A DNA stretch of 64,000 nucleotides. Source: Linanthus parryae. Lineage: Eukaryota > Streptophyta > Magnoliopsida > Ericales > Polemoniaceae. The translations under genes and the position numbers were made by a program. Shown here piece by piece: positions 12,438 to 23,144 of the stretch. The notes below the pieces were generated by a model. That model worked only from the letters and a program-made list of their open reading frames with translations. It ran no database searches and had not been told where the DNA came from. Each line of letters starts with the position of its first letter. Positions within the stretch are counted from its first letter, which is position 1. Location: positions 76,359,491 through 76,423,490 of the forward strand of contig JALGPY010000003.1 in assembly GCA_023055425.1 (NCBI GenBank), given 5' to 3'.

Positions 12438-13017
12438 GGATAACTCTATATTTTCGAGTTATATTTCTTGCATCATTCATATCGTTTTGCGGGCTTTCCG
12501 GGTAGATAATCTTAGTATTACACTATGAATAGAGAGAAAACAGAGAATTTCAGCTTTGAGCGTTAATTGTAAATCCAGACGTTTCTCGCGTTAAATTGAG
12601 CTTTATTTGTCACATTTGATTGCACCGGTATGTTCCGTGTTGTGTTTGACAGGAAACATAGCTCGGGGATTAAATGGAAGAGGATAAACGAACTTCGGAA
12701 CTGAGACGAAGCTCAAGAACATTGCCAGCACTTGAGAAGAAAAACATTAAAGCTACTGAGTTTGAAAAGCAGCTCCCAAATCACCATCATCCTCTCCAAA
12801 CCTAGACTTGAACCATCATAACAAACCCAATCCTAAAACTTAAACTACCAATTCACCATAAGACCTAAGCAACTCATCAAATCCACTGACCTCCCATCAA
12901 ATACCAATACAAACTCCATCAAATACCAATTAACCAACTTGTTACCACTTAAACTCACCTCAAAACCAAACTAACTCCAAACTACAACCTGAAACCAATT
13001 AAACTCATAAACCTCCA
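12438..13017 (+). repeat. Ty3/gypsy LTR G1, first piece
   Basis: GGATAACTCTATATT near 12,438 corresponds to the TGATAACTCC start of LTRs G2 and G3. The block TTTATTTGTCACATTTGATT (about 12,602) also recurs in both (TTTGTCACATTTGATC in G2, TTTGTCGCATTTGATC in G3). From about 12,780 the sequence becomes A+C-rich and nearly free of G on the plus strand. The LTR is interrupted at 13,017 by E1 and resumes at 25,679. The exact start lacks a clean TG and is uncertain. Confidence 0.6.
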
Positions 13018-14539
13018 TGTAACACCCCCAAAACGACCAAGCCGGAAGCCCGGGGATGTCACTCCGTACCCGAGATTAAATCCGAATACAAGGAGATTTT
13101 ATAACAGAATATCCAACCCAAAATCCATAAAATAATTATTTAAAACTTCAAAACTCGTCTTGCCACAAATATGGACATTATTACAAATCAACTACTATCT
13201 AATGTTCAAATGAAACCAAATGTGAATGTTACTACTTTCATGAGTCGCGTTTTTCCCCTCGGACCAAGCTCCCATCTAACCTGTGGTGTAGAAAACAAAA
13301 AGAGAACACCACAGTTCCAAAAGTCAGCGGAAATACTGAGTACGTAACACCCGAGCATGTAAACAAATCATGAAGTAATTTGAAAACCAGTTTGTAGTAG
13401 TTTTGCTAAACCAAAGTGAAAGTAAAAGCTTTGACCCTTTCATAAAACAAATGAGATGAGAGATTCCAAGTTCATTTATATTTTCCAAATCACATCCATT
13501 ATCCAAGTAATGGGATTCCAAAACTCATAATATTCCATTTTCCATTAAAAACATTCAATCCAAAACCAATTTGTTAATTTGTTGATACGGGGAAAACCAA
13601 CCAACCACTTCGCAAGCATCCAAGACCTTAAGTGTCGACACCCCCTTACAGACTTCTTGCGGCCAGAAGAGTGAGTACAAGGAGCTATCCGGGGACTTGC
13701 AACCGGATTAAATAAAATAAATTGGACGAGAGACCGAAGTCAACACGCCCAATGCCAATAGTAACCATACAACAACAATCATCCCCGTACAACTCTTCCA
13801 CTTTACGTTATCATCAATTATTAGATTGCAGTGATATTTCCTGAGAACATTTCAATTTGAAACAAGTATCCAAGCATCACATATTTTGCATAAAATCATT
13901 TTGAGACAATTAGGAATAAAAAACATTTGACACGAAAAGAGGAATGGGCGCTAGGCCTGGCATTTTACTTACCTTGAATCTCAAGCCAACGCAATTCTGT
14001 TCCTAGTAATACTCAACGTGTCATTCGTCAACGAAATTGTCGCCTACAAATTTAATAGTATCCTAATCAACACATTGCACACGAAGTCCTATAAGTAAAT
14101 GAAATAAATCCCGCACTAACTCTCCCCAACCATTACTAAGGCGAACAACCTCTTTTATAGAAAAAATACATTTTATAGAGTTAACGTTTATTTTTTTAAA
14201 ACATAGCTATAGTTATAAAAATATAACTTATAAGATTAGCTAATTATTTCCCTCATTATGGGGTAGAGAAGCATATTATTTTTCCCCAAAAACAATAATA
14301 ATTGTAATAGTAGTTCCTCCCAACCAAACAAGCCTTAGTAGAGAACATAAGTTATAAACTAACTAACTTTTATTTAAAAGAAGTAACAAATTTATTTGAA
14401 GAAAATAACTTATTCTAATTTGTTATAAGCCTATAAAATAAATTAGAAAGATATATTTTATCACCCTCATATTATATTTTTATTTTTGAGTAAAGATGAG
14501 TACCAAAAAGATCATTCTAAGCTTGTGCAAAAAGAATTG

Positions 14540-14640
14540 TCCCCTATGGGGTTTGAACCCATGACATTCTTCTCAAACTTCACAAAGCTTTAAGTGTTAG
14601 CTTTTAACCACTGCGCCAACAGCCTACTTGTTCTCTTTCT
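14540..14640 (-). repeat. tRNA-derived SINE-like unit inside E1 LTR
   Basis: The minus strand has a pol III box A (TGGCGCAGTGG, plus 14,608-14,618) and a box B (GGTTCAAACCC, ending near plus 14,550), spaced as in tRNA-derived SINEs. It does not fold as a complete tRNA by eye. The same unit is in the other E1 LTR, so it was in the LTR before E1 inserted here. Confidence 0.55.
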
Positions 14641-14649
14641 CAACTAACA

Positions 14650-14658
14650 TTTAACTTA
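14650..14658. repeat. 9-bp target duplication of MULE, left copy
   Basis: TTTAACTTA occurs here directly before the MULE and again at 16,470-16,478 directly after it. The uninterrupted E1 LTR has this sequence once (about 24,776-24,784). Confidence 0.95.
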
Positions 14659-15191
14659 GGGTAAAAGACAAAAACCACCCCTCGAGTATGGGTTATATAC
14701 AAAAACAACCCTCGTGTTCGGGGATATATAAGAACCACCCCTGACAGTTAACGGTGACTAACGGAACACATTAAAAACCCATTTTATCCTCAAATGGATA
14801 ATAAATACCCTACTATATAAGTGTTTTCTTCTATATAACTCTTCATTTCTTCTCTAGCACTCTCTCTCTTCCTCCTCATCCTCTCCAGAAAACCCTAGCC
14901 GCCACACCCGTCGGACAACCAGACCCAACCGGAGCCACTGCCGGCAGCAACCCAGGACAAGATCGCCACCATCTTGGACCCGATTCCAAGATCGCCAAGG
15001 ACGAAGATTATACCCGATTCCACGGTGCTGGGTTTCTTATTTAATATACCCTCCTCCTAATATCGATTGAAGAAAAAAAATTCAATTTCAATTTCAATTT
15101 CTCATCCAAAAAAATAAGCAATCTTTTGAAGGCTACCCCCAATTGGGATAAACAAGAGAACATATGCTGATCTGATGGGGAGTGAGAGTAC

Positions 15192-15263
15192 CTGACAGAG
15201 ACGAGCAGCGAGAGATGAGGCCTTCTTGGCGGCGGCGAGCTCCTTCTGGTATGACGACGACAT
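15192..15263 (-). pseudogene. SAL1: Captured exon 1 of a SAL1/FIERY1-type 3'(2'),5'-bisphosphate nucleotidase gene
   Basis: On the minus strand an ATG at 15,263 opens 24 codons containing ELAAAKKASSLAARLCQ, followed at once by a GT donor (CAG then GTACTC). From memory, Arabidopsis SAL1 begins with nearly the same residues (ELDAAKKAASLAARLCQ) and continues past this Gln. SAL1 is a lithium-sensitive phosphatase that hydrolyses PAP and inositol phosphates. Only the 5' UTR, this exon and part of the intron (down to about 15,030) are present, so no enzyme can be made. The catalytic domain is absent. The intact parent gene should be elsewhere in the genome. Confidence 0.8.
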
Positions 15264-15441
15264 TGAAGCAGCAATCGGAGGAGTTCTAGAAGAAGATGAA
15301 GAAGAGAGAGAATCGGGGCTGAGGAGGATGATTCGACATTGAGGATGACGACGACGAAGCTAACGGGCTGCTACACTTTCCCCTCTTTCCTCTCTCTGTT
15401 CTTCTCGATAGATCTGTTGTCTTCGACTGAGGCCGACGGCC

Positions 15442-15456
15442 ATGGTACCTGCTGTG
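15442..15456 (+). pseudogene. Possible second captured exon start (ATG to splice donor)
   Basis: On the plus strand, in the opposite direction to the SAL1 exon, a pyrimidine-rich leader (15,370-15,420) precedes ATGGTACCTGCTGTG and then GTAAGTTTC, a strong plant splice donor. T-rich, intron-like sequence continues to about 16,180. Five codons (MVPAV) are too few to name a parent gene. It may be a second captured locus lying head to head with the SAL1 fragment. Confidence 0.4.
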
Positions 15457-16670
15457 GTAAGTTTCATCCGTCTCTCTGTGTTTTTTAGATCTCTCTCCCT
15501 CTCTGGTCCAAGACCAGTTCACTCTCTCAATCTTCGATCTATCTCCTCCTCCTTCTAATTCGCTTCCCCTTTTTCTTGTTCTGGTTCTAAAGTTCTTTCC
15601 TTTGGTATGTTTCTGCCGTTTTTTGGGTAAATTTCATTGGCTATGGTTCTTCGATCTATTTGGTTATCGGAAAATTGAATGTGGAATGATAAGAAACAGA
15701 AATTGCGATTTTTTCAATTCTGCATATCGAAAAAGATTTGTAATTTCGAATTATTCATGTCTGAGGTGTTCCTATGTTCTGGATTTGTGTTCCCTTTGTT
15801 GATTTATGCGACATAGATTTGTGATCTTCTGGGGTTAAATTGGCTATTCATGGGTCTCACTGCTTTCTTTTTGTCTAATAGTCTAATTATGTTGGACCAA
15901 ATGGCGATTTGAAATTTCAATAATTAGAATTCTCAAAATTGGGACATGCAAAGTGTTTATTGGTAGGATATCATAATCATCTTGAGCAGAAAAATTGCTA
16001 TATATTTTTTCAAAGGGAAAATCCTGTCCAAATATAGGTTCTTGAAGAACGCCCAGATGGTGAAATTTTAATAAAAAAAAATGCACTTGTAATATGTTTA
16101 ATAAAAGAAGTAGTTGAAATCCCAGACTCCCAAGGGCTCTGAAAGTTTCAAAATTTGGGATAACTGCGTTGTTGTTGGTGTTTATTTGTTTTTTTGGTGG
16201 TGGCGGTGGTGGTGGTGGTGTTGAAGAACACCAAGAACACCAAGCAAGAACACTAAGAACAATGTGGTATGGCTATTTATGTAAATTTACCCTTCAAGGG
16301 TAATGGTCTCAAAAAAATTTGATTTAACAGAAGGGTGCTATTTGTCTAACGTCCATCCACTGACAGGGGTAGTTTTTGTCTCGACATGGGTGGTTTTTGT
16401 ATATCCCCGAACACGAGGGTTGTTTTTGTATATAACCCATACTCGAGGGGTGGTTTTTATCTTTTACCCTTTAACTTAATATGATACTAATAATAATAAA
16501 CAAGAAGAATAAAATAAAAAGAGAAAAGAAGAGAAGGAACAGACGGGTTTACCCGAACTGAGAAGTGACGGGATGGTGGTGGCGAGGCCGGCGGCTGGGC
16601 GCGGTGACGCCGGCGGCGTCGACGGCGAGGCAGAACGCGGCGGCGGCGACGGCGATGGGCAGCCCATCGG

Positions 16671-16706
16671 TGAGAGAGAGAGAGAGAGAGAGTGAGAGAG
16701 AGAGAG
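16671..16706. repeat. GA microsatellite in E1 3' LTR
   Basis: A nearly pure (GA)n tract lies just before the TATA region of the E1 LTR; the other LTR copy has a shorter, broken version near 25,003-25,045. Confidence 0.8.
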
Positions 16707-16772
16707 ATCGAAGGAGAGATTGAGAGGTTAGAGGGATTGAGATTGTTGGTTTAAAATCTGAGAATTGATGGG

Positions 16773-16780
16773 TTTATATA
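16773..16780 (-). promoter_or_regulatory. TATA box in E1 3' LTR
   Basis: The minus strand reads TATATAAA, conserved at 25,108-25,115 in the other LTR. It is the likely core promoter of the element. Confidence 0.5.
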
Positions 16781-17340
16781 GGTAGAGAGGTGAAGAATTC
16801 AACCTCCATGAGGAAACCCACTTTCAAGTTTTTCAATTCCGAATCGAAATATGTTTCGGGCAAAATTACTTTTCTTGATGAACAATATTGGGTCTCTATT
16901 GAATTAGGAGTGTATAAGGACGAAAATTAACAAGTTTGATAGAGATTTGGAGTGGTGGTAGTAGAATTGGGGTTGGAGATGGAGTTCTTCCTCCATGGGA
17001 GAGTTTGAGGAAGAAGATGACTAATTTAAGGGTTAAAGACACTTTCACCCCACACTAACTTTATACTTAGTACAACTACCACCCCCCAGATTTGTTAAAA
17101 GACACAATATAAGTTAGGAAAAACTACATAATAACCCCTAAGTAGTTAATAGTAATAAAACTAACTTTCTACCAATAAAATTAACTCCCAATACTTATAC
17201 AAATGTCATATTGGCACCAAATATTATTATAAAATATAATAGTAGCTTATTAACACCCAATACTTATAATAATATTATATTAACACTCAATAATTATAGT
17301 AATATCATAAATACTCATATTCACAAAACGGGGTATTTCA

Positions 17341-17357
17341 TCCTTCCCCCCTTAAAG
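17341..17357 (-). promoter_or_regulatory. Polypurine tract of E1
   Basis: The minus strand reads TTTAAGGGGGGAAGGA directly before the TGAAATACC start of the 3' LTR. A second copy of the same tract is at 17,532-17,550, so the site is duplicated. Confidence 0.8.
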
Positions 17358-17528
17358 AGAGCTTCGTCCTCGGGACTTAAACCAACTTCTCAATAACCAC
17401 TAAAGTATGATTCTCCACTCTAGGGTCTAAACACTAAATGCAACCCTAAGGTCATGCATGATGAACAAAATTCTATAAGGATGTACTAGGATGATGTGCT
17501 TCAAAACCGATGCTTCAATACCGAATGA

Positions 17529-17774
17529 TTACATCCTTCCCCCCTTAAAGGAGTGACGTCCTCGGAACTCAAAATATCTCGTCAAAAGGTGAAGACGCTT
17601 CTTCCTCATACCAATTCTCGCTTCACATGTTGCCTCCCTTGTGAGGTGGTTCGTCCATAAGGCATTTACAAGCTTAACATTCTTGTTACACGTGCCCCTT
17701 GTCATGGTATTTAGAATCATAACATGGTCAAATCTTCTGATTCGGGACCCAATACATGAAATGGTATAGAACAC
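17529..17774 (-). pseudogene. Chromodomain-like C-terminal remnant of gypsy pol in E1
   Basis: This minus-strand frame ends VKLVNALWTNHLTREATCEA, then RYFEFRGRHSFKGGRM and TAA. The spacing resembles the chromodomain end of chromovirus integrases (family pattern LVKVLWRN..EEATWE), with Trp replaced by Cys in the EATWE position. In Tekay/Del-type elements this tail also stops right at the polypurine tract. It is the only sign of which family E1 came from. I judge it from pattern memory, so Tekay/Del is an inference. Confidence 0.55.
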
Positions 17775-20700
17775 TTACTAAGTTGCTACACATGGGACAT
17801 GGTATTCCCCAAAATTTTCACCTTTCTCTTCAAGACATAGTCATATGTGATCATCTAATCAGGTGGTAAGGCTATGGGGTAGGGATCACAACTATCGCCT
17901 ATTGATCATTTCCTATCTTATCATGCAGCATTACAAAGATGCAGTAACATCACATATATCACACAATTCAACTTAACAAGTTTGATCATCATTGGTCATT
18001 TATAACCAATCTTCCAAGGACAATATTGCTCCTGGGCTTACATTCCCATAGTAGGTCTCACAACAATATTAGTGTTCTCCACGTAGGAGTAACATCGTAA
18101 AACAATCACAATAATCTTAGCCAGAGTCAAGATTACTACATAAATTTATTTGTTCGAGTATTCAAAGTATATCACAACAATGTCAAAAGAAAGTTCACGT
18201 GCGGATTTGTCTCTTAGTTGTTGGGTCTAACCTTTGAACACGATCTTTGGTATCATATATAAAAGTCTTTATTATAATCCTCCTTCCAGATGATTACAAT
18301 CACACTCTTACAACCACTCAACAAGAGGTAGAACCTCTAGTAGCCCAATAAAAACATACAACTTTTAAATTAGCTCCTCCGTGGACATCCATCCCATGAC
18401 TCGAACAATGATTTTGGTGACAAGACTCTAATCATACACATCCAGTGACAAAGTGCCTCAATTACATCAAGATTTAGATTAGAACATGGCTAGTGAGATT
18501 ACGCCCACAACTCAATCAGTGCCAAAAAAATACCCTTATTGCTTCAATCATTTACCCAAATAACCATTGCTATTGTCTCATAAGCTGTTCTTCACAGAGA
18601 GTAAGGTCATGAAATCTCCCAAGTTTCAAAGCAAGTACTCTTAGTGAACGTAAACATAACCCAATTAAAAGATTCTAGATTATAATTCCCTAAACAATGA
18701 AAACGCGTCCAAACAAATCGTATGACTCTAAAGACGATTCATAAACAAGGAAATATCATGTTCCCTTAACAATATTTAAGTGAACTCCGAAACTGATTCC
18801 CAAGGTCAGAACTATATCCGAATAGTACAAAACGTCTTATCTAACAAAATAGAGAATCGAAGAGATAGTTCACAAGACTCCAAAGCGACATGGTTCCTCC
18901 TGTCCTTAGACACTTAACCATAGCCTGTGATATATGATGTTACCCGGTGGTTCCCTTTACCGTTGTTTTCCTATCGTCATCTGAAAATTCGCCTCGAGCT
19001 AAGGAAATAAATAAAAATAAACCATGTGTATCCAAAATAATACGATACTGAGGCACATACTCCAAGCAACTTATTCATATTCAAATAGGTTCAACAATAA
19101 CGAGACTCGCAAGCTAGTATCCGAAGTCTCCTTTGGTGATAAATCCTTAAAAACATATTTCTGTTAACAAAGCTCCAAGTACATCGTCCGAGATGATTAC
19201 AACAACTAGGCGGACTCATTTATCCCGGTACACCATTGATTTATGTAACTTCAAGGAATTCAATATAAGCATAAAACTCGGCAAATCTTTTAGAGGTTAA
19301 TAACCATTCCATTATCCCAAATAGTAGTTTAGTGACAATGCTCCAATCATATACGCCAAACAGCGTTATAAGCCAACTACTCCAACGTGAGACCATACTA
19401 AAATAAGTTAGACTACACTAAAAAATTATCTCATTGCTAGCACCAAGGTACTAGAAAGCTTCCAAAATCTAAATCAATAACTCCGATGATAACTGTTACA
19501 ACATCATAAACTATTTGTCACGAGAAACAAGGTCCGCAAATCAGCCAAGGTTGAACATCGAAACTCTCAGTCAGATTGAAAAAAAACAAATGGATGAAAT
19601 ATATTACGCTTATACAAGAATGATGACACCCAAGGGCAACCCATGAACAAAGAAACGTTTCTCTCGAATAATAGCTCAGTAACAAGGCTCCAAACATAAA
19701 TACCCAATGTAAACGATAACATTCTAGTGACCCATAATACTGCACTTGGTAACTCCAATGGTCTAAAAGATAACAAACAAATCTTAGCCTTTCACCCTCA
19801 ACTCTAATTTACATGAGTGATTCCCCATTTTCCTTATTCATTTACGGTCATCTATAGATGATAATGGAGAGAAACATATTAAATATAATGTCCACTAAAT
19901 ATATACGAGACGAGATAAGACGAGACACAAGCACTAGTACAACAATGTGATCTATCAAAACTAAGTAACAATACTCCAACCAAAATGAAAATTCCAATGT
20001 TCTTTGATAGACATTTCAACTAGAATCCCAAGATTACATTTCCCTAACCACTTTAAAATAGGCTCTAAAATAAATTTGAGAATTTGGAGAAATCGAAAGA
20101 CATGGTTCTCAAAACCCGTTCTAGGCGAGGGTGGGTGGGAAACCTCTATAGTCCATGCTAATTCTCTAGTCTCTCACTTCTCCTAGGTCTTCCATAGGTT
20201 CCTCCCAAGGCTTGTGAGCCAACAACAATGTACACTTCTTGAAGTGCGATTTTATCATCCATTGGCCTTGATGTAAATATTTTTACTTGGGAAGGTACCA
20301 ACATCCCTCATCAGCTAAATCATTATACTATCTCTTAATTGGAAATCAAATAATTCTCATCAAGTAATGACTCCACAATGGAATAACTCTGAACCATGAC
20401 GTTGTTGTATACCCATCTTATAACAAAAGTTAAAACCCGATGCTCACACATATCCAAGACTTCTCCGATAAATTCCCAACTTGACATACCCTCCAAGAAA
20501 GGTGTTATTGTCGGTTGGCTTACCTGAAAATTCTCTGTTGTTGGATTCACTAGGTTGACGGCCATATCGACCAGAGTAAAAGGATACTCCTATTAGACAT
20601 CAAACATAAACATTATGCTACCATAGGGGTATTCTAAGGCCGACTTCCAAACAATTACACACTTAGCAACTTCCATCTAACAATTTATCCAGGAATTCTC

Positions 20701-22350
20701 AAAACTCATCGACATTTATAAGAGACAACACAATGCTGGAGATCAGAATTTTAAGCAACATATCAAGATCCCAAAATTTGTTCAAAAATGAAACCCTGAG
20801 GCCCAAGTCTACGTCAATCATAAATGATAAAAACGCTCAAAACTATCCCCCGGAAAACAAGACTCTAATGAGATGGTTGTGAGAAACTGTCATCAATAAA
20901 AGAAAATTAAACTCCTCATGTACATTATCGATAAATAGAGCTCCAAGTATAGTGTCAACATTTTAGCATTTCCCCACACATTAAAACTCTTACACAATCT
21001 CCATAATAATTTAGTATACTGAAATCTCCAAAGTAGCCAACTCAACCGCAATATGGTTCCGTATAAACACCCAAAAGTCTAAACTTCGACAAACTAGTTA
21101 AGAGGTATCTAAAACCACAAAATTTGAAATCAAGTCGCCAAACATCTCAAACACCTTTGTCATGAACATAATATAAGTATACCTTTCTTTTCCTTGCTCT
21201 AACATTATTGTAAAACTCGTAACCAAGACAACACGCGGGTACTTCACAATTCGTCGATACGAGCTCATTTATCCTCTTTTCCCGCTCATACAAACTTCGC
21301 TTGAATGGCATTTTCTTAACTACCAAAATTATTTTGAATCCTCATTCGTCGGGTTCTAATAGGTAAGAAATTTTAACCCTTTTTGTAACAACTATTTCTA
21401 ATGTTGTATGTGTGGTCTAATGTTCTACACTATAGCCTATTGTATCATTCATAAAGTATCATACATGGCATCTAATATTAATTATGCATGAAATTTAACA
21501 CATTGATCATCATACAATCAATTACACATGCAATTTTCACATAGACTGAACACATCTTATTTCTCATGTTTCTTTGAGAATTAGAAAAGTGATCAAAATG
21601 GTAAGAAAAATTTATGAAATTTGGTGTGAAACAACCTCTATGAGTCTAATTTCATAATCAAGAAGAATCAACTCAAAATAATTTATAGAATCCATGTTAC
21701 ACAGAGAATAGCATAGCTGCTGTTATAAGCCTCCATGACAGAAACTGACTTTTACTTTCTCAAAATGGGCTAGGATTTCACCTAGATATAGCCATATGTG
21801 TCTATTCACCACCATAAAGATTTTGAGATCCATCCAAGATCTGTAAAGATATAAACTCAAAAATACTACAGATGGCCATTATGAAATTCTGCTATTGAAC
21901 AACAAACCTTGGAAATTCGTATCTAAGTCTCCAGAATTTATTTAGGATTGAATTTCTTATGGCATGTTCCTGAACATGTCTACTGCTTGGAATAAAAATT
22001 CAGAGAAAAATAATAAACTATTTAAACATGTATGCTACACCAAATACCAACTGTGCCACAAATTCAAACGCCACAAATTCAACATTCTCGCGTTCTAACT
22101 TTATGAATGCTTTCTATGCACTAATCGAAAACTAGCCACCCTTAATCTACAACTCATACTCCAAAATAATACAAAAACTTATTATATTACAAAATGGATC
22201 CTCAAACATAAGTATTATCCTTTACCAAGAAGCAAAGTATTAATCTTAAAACATTGTTTGGCCTCATGGCCTTATTCCGAACTAGAACTTTAAAAAGCAC
22301 TAAAATTCTAAGGAATCGGGAAGCCTAAAATGTCTACTTCTCATAGTTAA
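17775..22350. other. Noncoding interior of E1
   Basis: I see no retroviral domain, no frame above about 80 codons with protein-like content and no inverted repeats here. The plus strand is A/C-rich with many short, clause-like variations that look like decayed noncoding leader or 3' sequence. This is what is expected of a LARD interior. Confidence 0.7.
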
Positions 22351-22848
22351 TCACACCGTCTCTATATCTTCACTAGGGTCATCCTCGAACTCATCATCCT
22401 CACTAGGGCCTTCTTCAATCTCAATATCCGCGATAGGATCTTCCTCAACCTCATCATCCTCACTAGAATCTATATCGATCACCATGCTCCTTTTCCATTT
22501 CACATAAGCCTCCATCAATAACTTACACATAAAGTGGGCATTCACCATCCACTCGTTTGACAGAAATAGTCTTCATAGTTCAACCTATTGAACATAGCCA
22601 TAATATCCCTAAATATGGGCCCCATAGGTAGAGCCTTCACCATACAATAAGCTTGGAAAGAGGGATTCCGATATCGAGTAAACTCCAACGCTTTAAACTT
22701 ATCCTCACAATACTGGCATAACACGCTTCCTTGCGGTTCTCTTAGTTCTAGCCGTCTATAAAAAGGAAACGTCTCCATATACTCTCTTACTCCACAATTT
22801 GTATCATAAACCAAAATGTTTTCCCTTATGAAATAAGTACATACTCCT
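22351..22848 (-). CDS. Small hypothetical ORF pair near the E1 primer site
   Basis: Two overlapping minus-strand frames form a protein-like unit. The first (about 22,848-22,542; no ATG needed upstream) reads NCGVREYMETFPFYRRLELR, has a CQYC pair and ends QTSGW. Its TGA overlaps the ATG of the second (22,548-22,351), which reads MVNAHFMCKLLMEAYVKWKR and ends in an acidic Asp/Glu-rich tail with repeated SEDDE units. The position, just inside the primer site, is where gag would start, but no gag motif or zinc knuckle is seen. It could be a derived gag or a captured sequence. I do not recognise it. Confidence 0.35.
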
Positions 22849-23126
22849 AAAACTTTAATTTTTTATCACCCAAACAATAAACACTTAACCTAACTCCAAT
22901 GAAAAGCCTCAAATCCAAACACTCAGTTAAATTGGATGGGTTAAACCTCTTAGCTAGGAGAGGGTGGGTGGGGATACCAGCTCACTAAGCCTATTTTCTA
23001 AAGACTTAAACACATAATAACCCTATTCAAGACTACCCAAATCCCCAGCGGCTTGTCAAATTTTAAATTCTTTCCATATGTCCATTTTAAATTCCCCTAC
23101 ACGTTTCAAATTTTCTTGTTGGATTG

Positions 23127-23142
23127 CCTGGCTCTGATACCA
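23127..23142 (-). promoter_or_regulatory. Primer binding site of E1
   Basis: The minus strand reads TGGTATCAGAGCCAGG, matching the 3' end of initiator-Met tRNA, two bases inside the 5' LTR border at 23,145. Confidence 0.9.
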
Positions 23143-23144
23143 AC

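Larger units (their letters stand above)
14659..16469. mobile_element. Mutator-like element carrying gene fragments (Pack-MULE)
   Basis: This 1811-bp insertion begins GGGTAAAAGACAAAAACCAC and ends with the inverse complement of the same sequence. The terminal inverted repeats match over about 70-80 bp with very few differences (14,659 to about 14,745 and about 16,385 to 16,469). The 9-bp duplication TTTAACTTA and the long TIRs are typical of Mutator-like elements. The other E1 LTR gives the exact empty site. No transposase is encoded. The interior holds exon 1 of a SAL1-type gene (minus) and a second exon-donor unit on the plus strand, followed by intron-like T-rich sequence. It is therefore a Pack-MULE. 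Confidence 0.92.
13018..17340 (-). repeat. 3' LTR of E1 (interrupted by a MULE)
   Basis: Without the 1811-bp MULE and its extra 9-bp copy, this LTR is 2503 bp. It matches the other E1 LTR almost base for base, apart from point changes and a GC-rich insertion of about 22 bp in the other copy near 24,925. A TATA box lies at 16,773-16,780 (minus strand) and a GA-rich tract at 16,671-16,706. The near identity of the LTRs points to a fairly recent insertion. Confidence 0.92.

Noticed and set aside
13324..13521. 65-codon frame repeated at 23,451-23,648
   Set aside because: It is LTR sequence of E1 duplicated in both LTRs and shows no protein-like features.
14540..14640. A true tRNA gene
   Set aside because: Box A and box B are present, but the sequence does not give a complete cloverleaf by eye and it lies in both LTRs of E1, so a SINE-like origin is more likely.
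17341..23144. A degenerate but full gag-pol inside E1
   Set aside because: I looked on both strands for RT (YVDD/FIDD), integrase and zinc-knuckle motifs and found none; only the chromodomain-like stub remains.
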